7,827 bases of DNA, from positions 1-7,827 of the forward strand of contig JAVWPP010000043.1 in NCBI GenBank assembly GCA_036635835.1, read 5' to 3'. A program made the translations under genes and the position numbers. The notes under the pieces were generated by a model. It saw nothing but the letters and a program-made list of their open reading frames with translations, was not told the DNA's origin and did no database searches. The DNA is from JAVWPP01 sp036635835. GTDB lineage: Bacteria > Bacillota > Clostridia > TANB77 > CAG-465. Positions 5,959 through 7,827 of this stretch are shown here, in pieces. Within the stretch, counting starts at the first letter, position 1, and each line of letters begins with the position of its first letter.

Positions 5959-5997
5959 AACTAGCTTATACTAATATCCATAAAATATAAGTTAGTT
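5959..5997 (+). terminator. Possible weak terminator hairpin after the gapped gene
   Basis: AACTAGCTTATA (5959-5970) pairs with TATAAGTTAGTT (5986-5997) to form a 12-bp stem with one G-U pair and a 15-base loop. Only about four Ts follow on the plus strand, so it is weak as a plus-strand terminator. A better T-run follows on the minus strand, where no gene would need it. The remaining sequence between 5907 and 6045 shows nothing else I can support. Confidence 0.4.
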
Positions 5998-6059
5998 TTG
6001 CTGTATACGTTTTAAAAAGAAAAACACTTTCTAAGTACTAAAATCTAGCTCATAAGCGC

Positions 6060-6088
6060 TTGAAAAAACTAGCTATGCAGTGTATAAT
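6060..6088 (+). promoter_or_regulatory. Sigma-A promoter for the murE-like gene
   Basis: TTGAAA (6060-6065, 5/6), 17 bases, TATAAT (6083-6088, 6/6). Initiation near 6095 gives a leader of about 33 bases. An 8-bp palindrome, AAGCGCTT (6054-6061), overlaps the first bases of the -35, and CTAGCT occurs on both sides of the -35 (6045-6050 and 6069-6074). This is the best promoter match in the window. Confidence 0.75.
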
Positions 6089-6114
6089 ATATGAGAATAA
6101 GAAGAAAATATTAT

Positions 6115-6120
6115 GAGGAG
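6115..6120 (+). promoter_or_regulatory. Shine-Dalgarno sequence that decides the murE start
   Basis: GAGGAG lies seven bases before the ATG at 6128. An in-frame ATG at 6113 abuts and precedes this element and has no good Shine-Dalgarno sequence of its own. The start at 6128 (MLKKNIK) is therefore preferred, removing five residues (MRRYK) from the longest reading frame. Confidence 0.8.
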
Positions 6121-6127
6121 ATATAAA

Positions 6128-7654
6128 ATGTTAAAGAAAAATATAAAAGAATATGTTATACAGTTAGAAAAATTTAATTTACTTCAAAAGAAAGTAAAAA
6201 TAGAAGAAAACTTAGATAAAAAAATAGAAAAGGTTTCATATAGCTCAAATGATGTAGAAAAAGGTACTTTGTTTGTATGCAAAGGAAATAATTTTAAAGA
6301 AGAATACTTAGTAAGCAGCATAGAAAAAGGAGCAGAAATATATATAAGCGAAAGAGAGTATAACGTAGATATACCAGGCATAATAGTTACAAATGTGCAA
6401 GATGCCCTATCTATAGTCTCTCAGGTATACTATAACTCACCTGCAGATAAATTAACCCTTATAGCTACTTCTGGCACAAAAGGCAAGTCTACTACCGCCT
6501 ACTATATTAAATATATTTTAGACGAATATGCAGCTGCAAACTCTCTAAAAGATACCGCCATTATATCATCTATAGACACTTACGATGGCATAACTTCTGA
6601 GGAGTCTCACATTACAACTCCAGAGTCTCTAGACCTGCAAGGACACTTAAATAACGCAGTAAATGCGGGGCTTAAAAACGTAGTAATGGAAGTATCTTCT
6701 CAGGCTTTAAAATATGGTAGAGTATATAATCTTCTTTTAGATTACGGTATATTTTTAAACATTTCAGAAGACCATATTAGCGCTATAGAGCATGCAGATT
6801 TTGCAGACTACTTTGCGTCTAAGCTTAAGATATTTAAGCAGGTTAAAACTGTAGCAGTAAATTTAGATGCAGATCATATAGAAGAAATATTAGATGCGTC
6901 TAAAGCAGCAGATAAGGTTATATCTTTTTCTGTAAAAAACAAAGAAGCAGATGTATATGCATATAACATTAGAAAACAAGGGCTAGATACAGTGTTTAGT
7001 GTTAAATCTAGCACTCTAGATATGGACTTTGTCCTAACAATGCCTGGCCTATTTAACGTAGAAAACGCGCTAGCTGCAATATGTATAGCAGAAGATATGC
7101 AAATCCCAGCTAAATATATATACGAAGGACTTAAAAAAGCAAGGTCTAGCGGCAGGATGGAAATCTACTCAAGCGAAGATAAGAAAGTAGTTGCAATAGT
7201 AGATTACGCGCATAACAAGCTAAGTTTCCAAAAGCTGTTTGAGTCTACTAGAGCAGAGTACCCAGGTAGAAAGATAAGCATAATATTTGGATGCCCTGGA
7301 GGTAAAGCTTTTCTAAGGAGAAAAGACTTAGGTATAGAGGCTGGAAAGTATGCAGATACAATATATTTAGTAGCAGAAGATCCAGGCTACGAAGCTCCTT
7401 CTAGCATTTCTAAGGAAATATCTGAGTACGTTAAAGAGTTTACAGATAATTTCAGCATTATAGATGATAGAGGAGAAGCAATCCACGAAGCTATCTTATC
7501 TGTTAAAGGCGATGAAGTTATTCTAATTACAGGCAAAGGAAACGAAACTAGGCAAAAGTTTGGTAGTACATATGTGCCATGTAAGTCTGATGTAGAGTAT
7601 GTTACAGAGTATATAAAGGAATATAACGAAGTAAAAGCTATGAAAATTAAATAA
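6128..7654 (+). CDS. murE: MurE-family UDP-MurNAc-tripeptide synthetase, not of the DAP-motif type
   Basis: This 508-residue Mur ligase should add the third amino acid to UDP-MurNAc-L-Ala-D-Glu in the cytoplasm, using ATP. The N-terminal UDP-substrate domain has DVEKGTLFVCKGNNFKEEYL. The P-loop is GTKGKST (116-122, catalytic Lys120) rather than the common GTNGKTT. TTPESLD, VMEVSSQAL and DHISAIEH follow. Lys232 (YFASKLKIF) is at the position of the carbamylated lysine. The C-terminal domain has GRMEI, VDYAHN (D359-N363), a substrate motif EDPGYE (417-422) where meso-DAP enzymes have DNPR, and GKGNE (469-473) instead of GKGHE. From memory, the GTKGK, KGxxFKxEYL and DHIxxIEH patterns resemble streptococcal L-lysine-adding MurE. 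Substrate specificity is inferred, and it could be a second, specialised MurE paralogue. It is monocistronic, with its own promoter and terminator. Confidence 0.88.
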   Translation: MLKKNIKEYVIQLEKFNLLQKKVKIEENLDKKIEKVSYSSNDVEKGTLFVCKGNNFKEEYLVSSIEKGAEIYISEREYNVDIPGIIVTNVQDALSIVSQVYYNSPADKLTLIATSGTKGKSTTAYYIKYILDEYAAANSLKDTAIISSIDTYDGITSEESHITTPESLDLQGHLNNAVNAGLKNVVMEVSSQALKYGRVYNLLLDYGIFLNISEDHISAIEHADFADYFASKLKIFKQVKTVAVNLDADHIEEILDASKAADKVISFSVKNKEADVYAYNIRKQGLDTVFSVKSSTLDMDFVLTMPGLFNVENALAAICIAEDMQIPAKYIYEGLKKARSSGRMEIYSSEDKKVVAIVDYAHNKLSFQKLFESTRAEYPGRKISIIFGCPGGKAFLRRKDLGIEAGKYADTIYLVAEDPGYEAPSSISKEISEYVKEFTDNFSIIDDRGEAIHEAILSVKGDEVILITGKGNETRQKFGSTYVPCKSDVEYVTEYIKEYNEVKAMKIK

Positions 7655-7657
7655 AAT

Positions 7658-7694
7658 AAGCACCTACAAGATATATTTTGTAGGTGTTTTTTTT
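7658..7694 (+). terminator. Rho-independent terminator after murE
   Basis: CACCTACAA (7661-7669) pairs perfectly with TTGTAGGTG (7678-7686) across an 8-base loop. The stem extends outward by a G-U and A-U pairs (AAG with TTT), and eight Ts follow (7687-7694). It begins four bases after the stop codon. Confidence 0.93.
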
Positions 7695-7774
7695 AAAAAA
7701 AGTAGAAAGAAAAAATATATATAAAAAGGATAAATAAAAGTAGAAATAAAAAATAAAAAATAAATGAAACAATA

Positions 7775-7827
7775 TAAAAATAAAAATAAAAATAAAAATA
7801 AAAATAAAAATAAAAATAAAAATAAAA
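7775..7827. repeat. (TAAAAA)n microsatellite at the right edge
   Basis: Eight perfect tandem copies of the hexamer TAAAAA plus five bases of a ninth run to the last base of the window. The preceding bases 7695-7774 are A-rich, irregular and non-coding. The true array length is unknown because the window ends inside it. Confidence 0.93.

Noticed and set aside
6113..6127. Upstream ATG as murE start (MRRYK extension)
   Set aside because: It abuts the GAGGAG that serves the ATG at 6128 and lacks its own ribosome-binding site.
6184..6381. Minus-strand frame of 65 codons
   Set aside because: Antisense to the N-terminal domain of murE, without start signals.

Overview
The window is very AT-rich, all five visible stop codons are TAA, and TGG encodes Trp. 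It carries spoIIE, which is found only in endospore-forming Firmicutes. With the MEP-pathway gene ispD, a murE-family ligase and a prepilin-like protein, this points to an uncultured, spore-forming clostridial (gut-type) genome. A run of exactly 100 Ns and a microsatellite at the right edge suggest a draft or metagenome assembly.

Layout, left to right: (1) ispD on the minus strand, running off the left edge. (2) A divergent promoter region with an inverted repeat halfway between the two promoters. (3) On the plus strand, a single-gene unit for a 484-residue protein with a type IV prepilin-like N-terminus and a large, possibly beta-propeller-like ectodomain, closed by a strong terminator. (4) A roughly 265-base A-rich spacer with a candidate sigma-A promoter and a near-consensus Spo0A box. 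(5) spoIIE, complete at 784 residues. (6) A terminator shared between spoIIE and a convergent 97-residue hypothetical gene, which has its own extended -10 promoter. (7) A low-complexity A/T array. (8) A plus-strand gene of unknown function interrupted by the N gap, and beyond the gap a short C-terminal membrane-segment tail ending in TAA. (9) A murE-like Mur ligase with a clear promoter, Shine-Dalgarno sequence and terminator. (10) A (TAAAAA)n microsatellite at the right edge.

The genes look like independent units rather than one operon, since almost each has its own promoter and terminator. Their common themes are envelope and sporulation: IspD feeds isoprenoid (undecaprenyl) carrier synthesis, the MurE-like ligase adds residue 3 of the peptidoglycan stem peptide, and SpoIIE controls septation and sigma-F activation in sporulation. 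I see no CRISPR array, transposon, phage gene, tRNA or rRNA, and no convincing new multi-gene system. The best leads are the substrate-motif change in the Mur ligase, the changed DGMG motif in SpoIIE, the pilin-like propeller protein, and the regulatory spacers.
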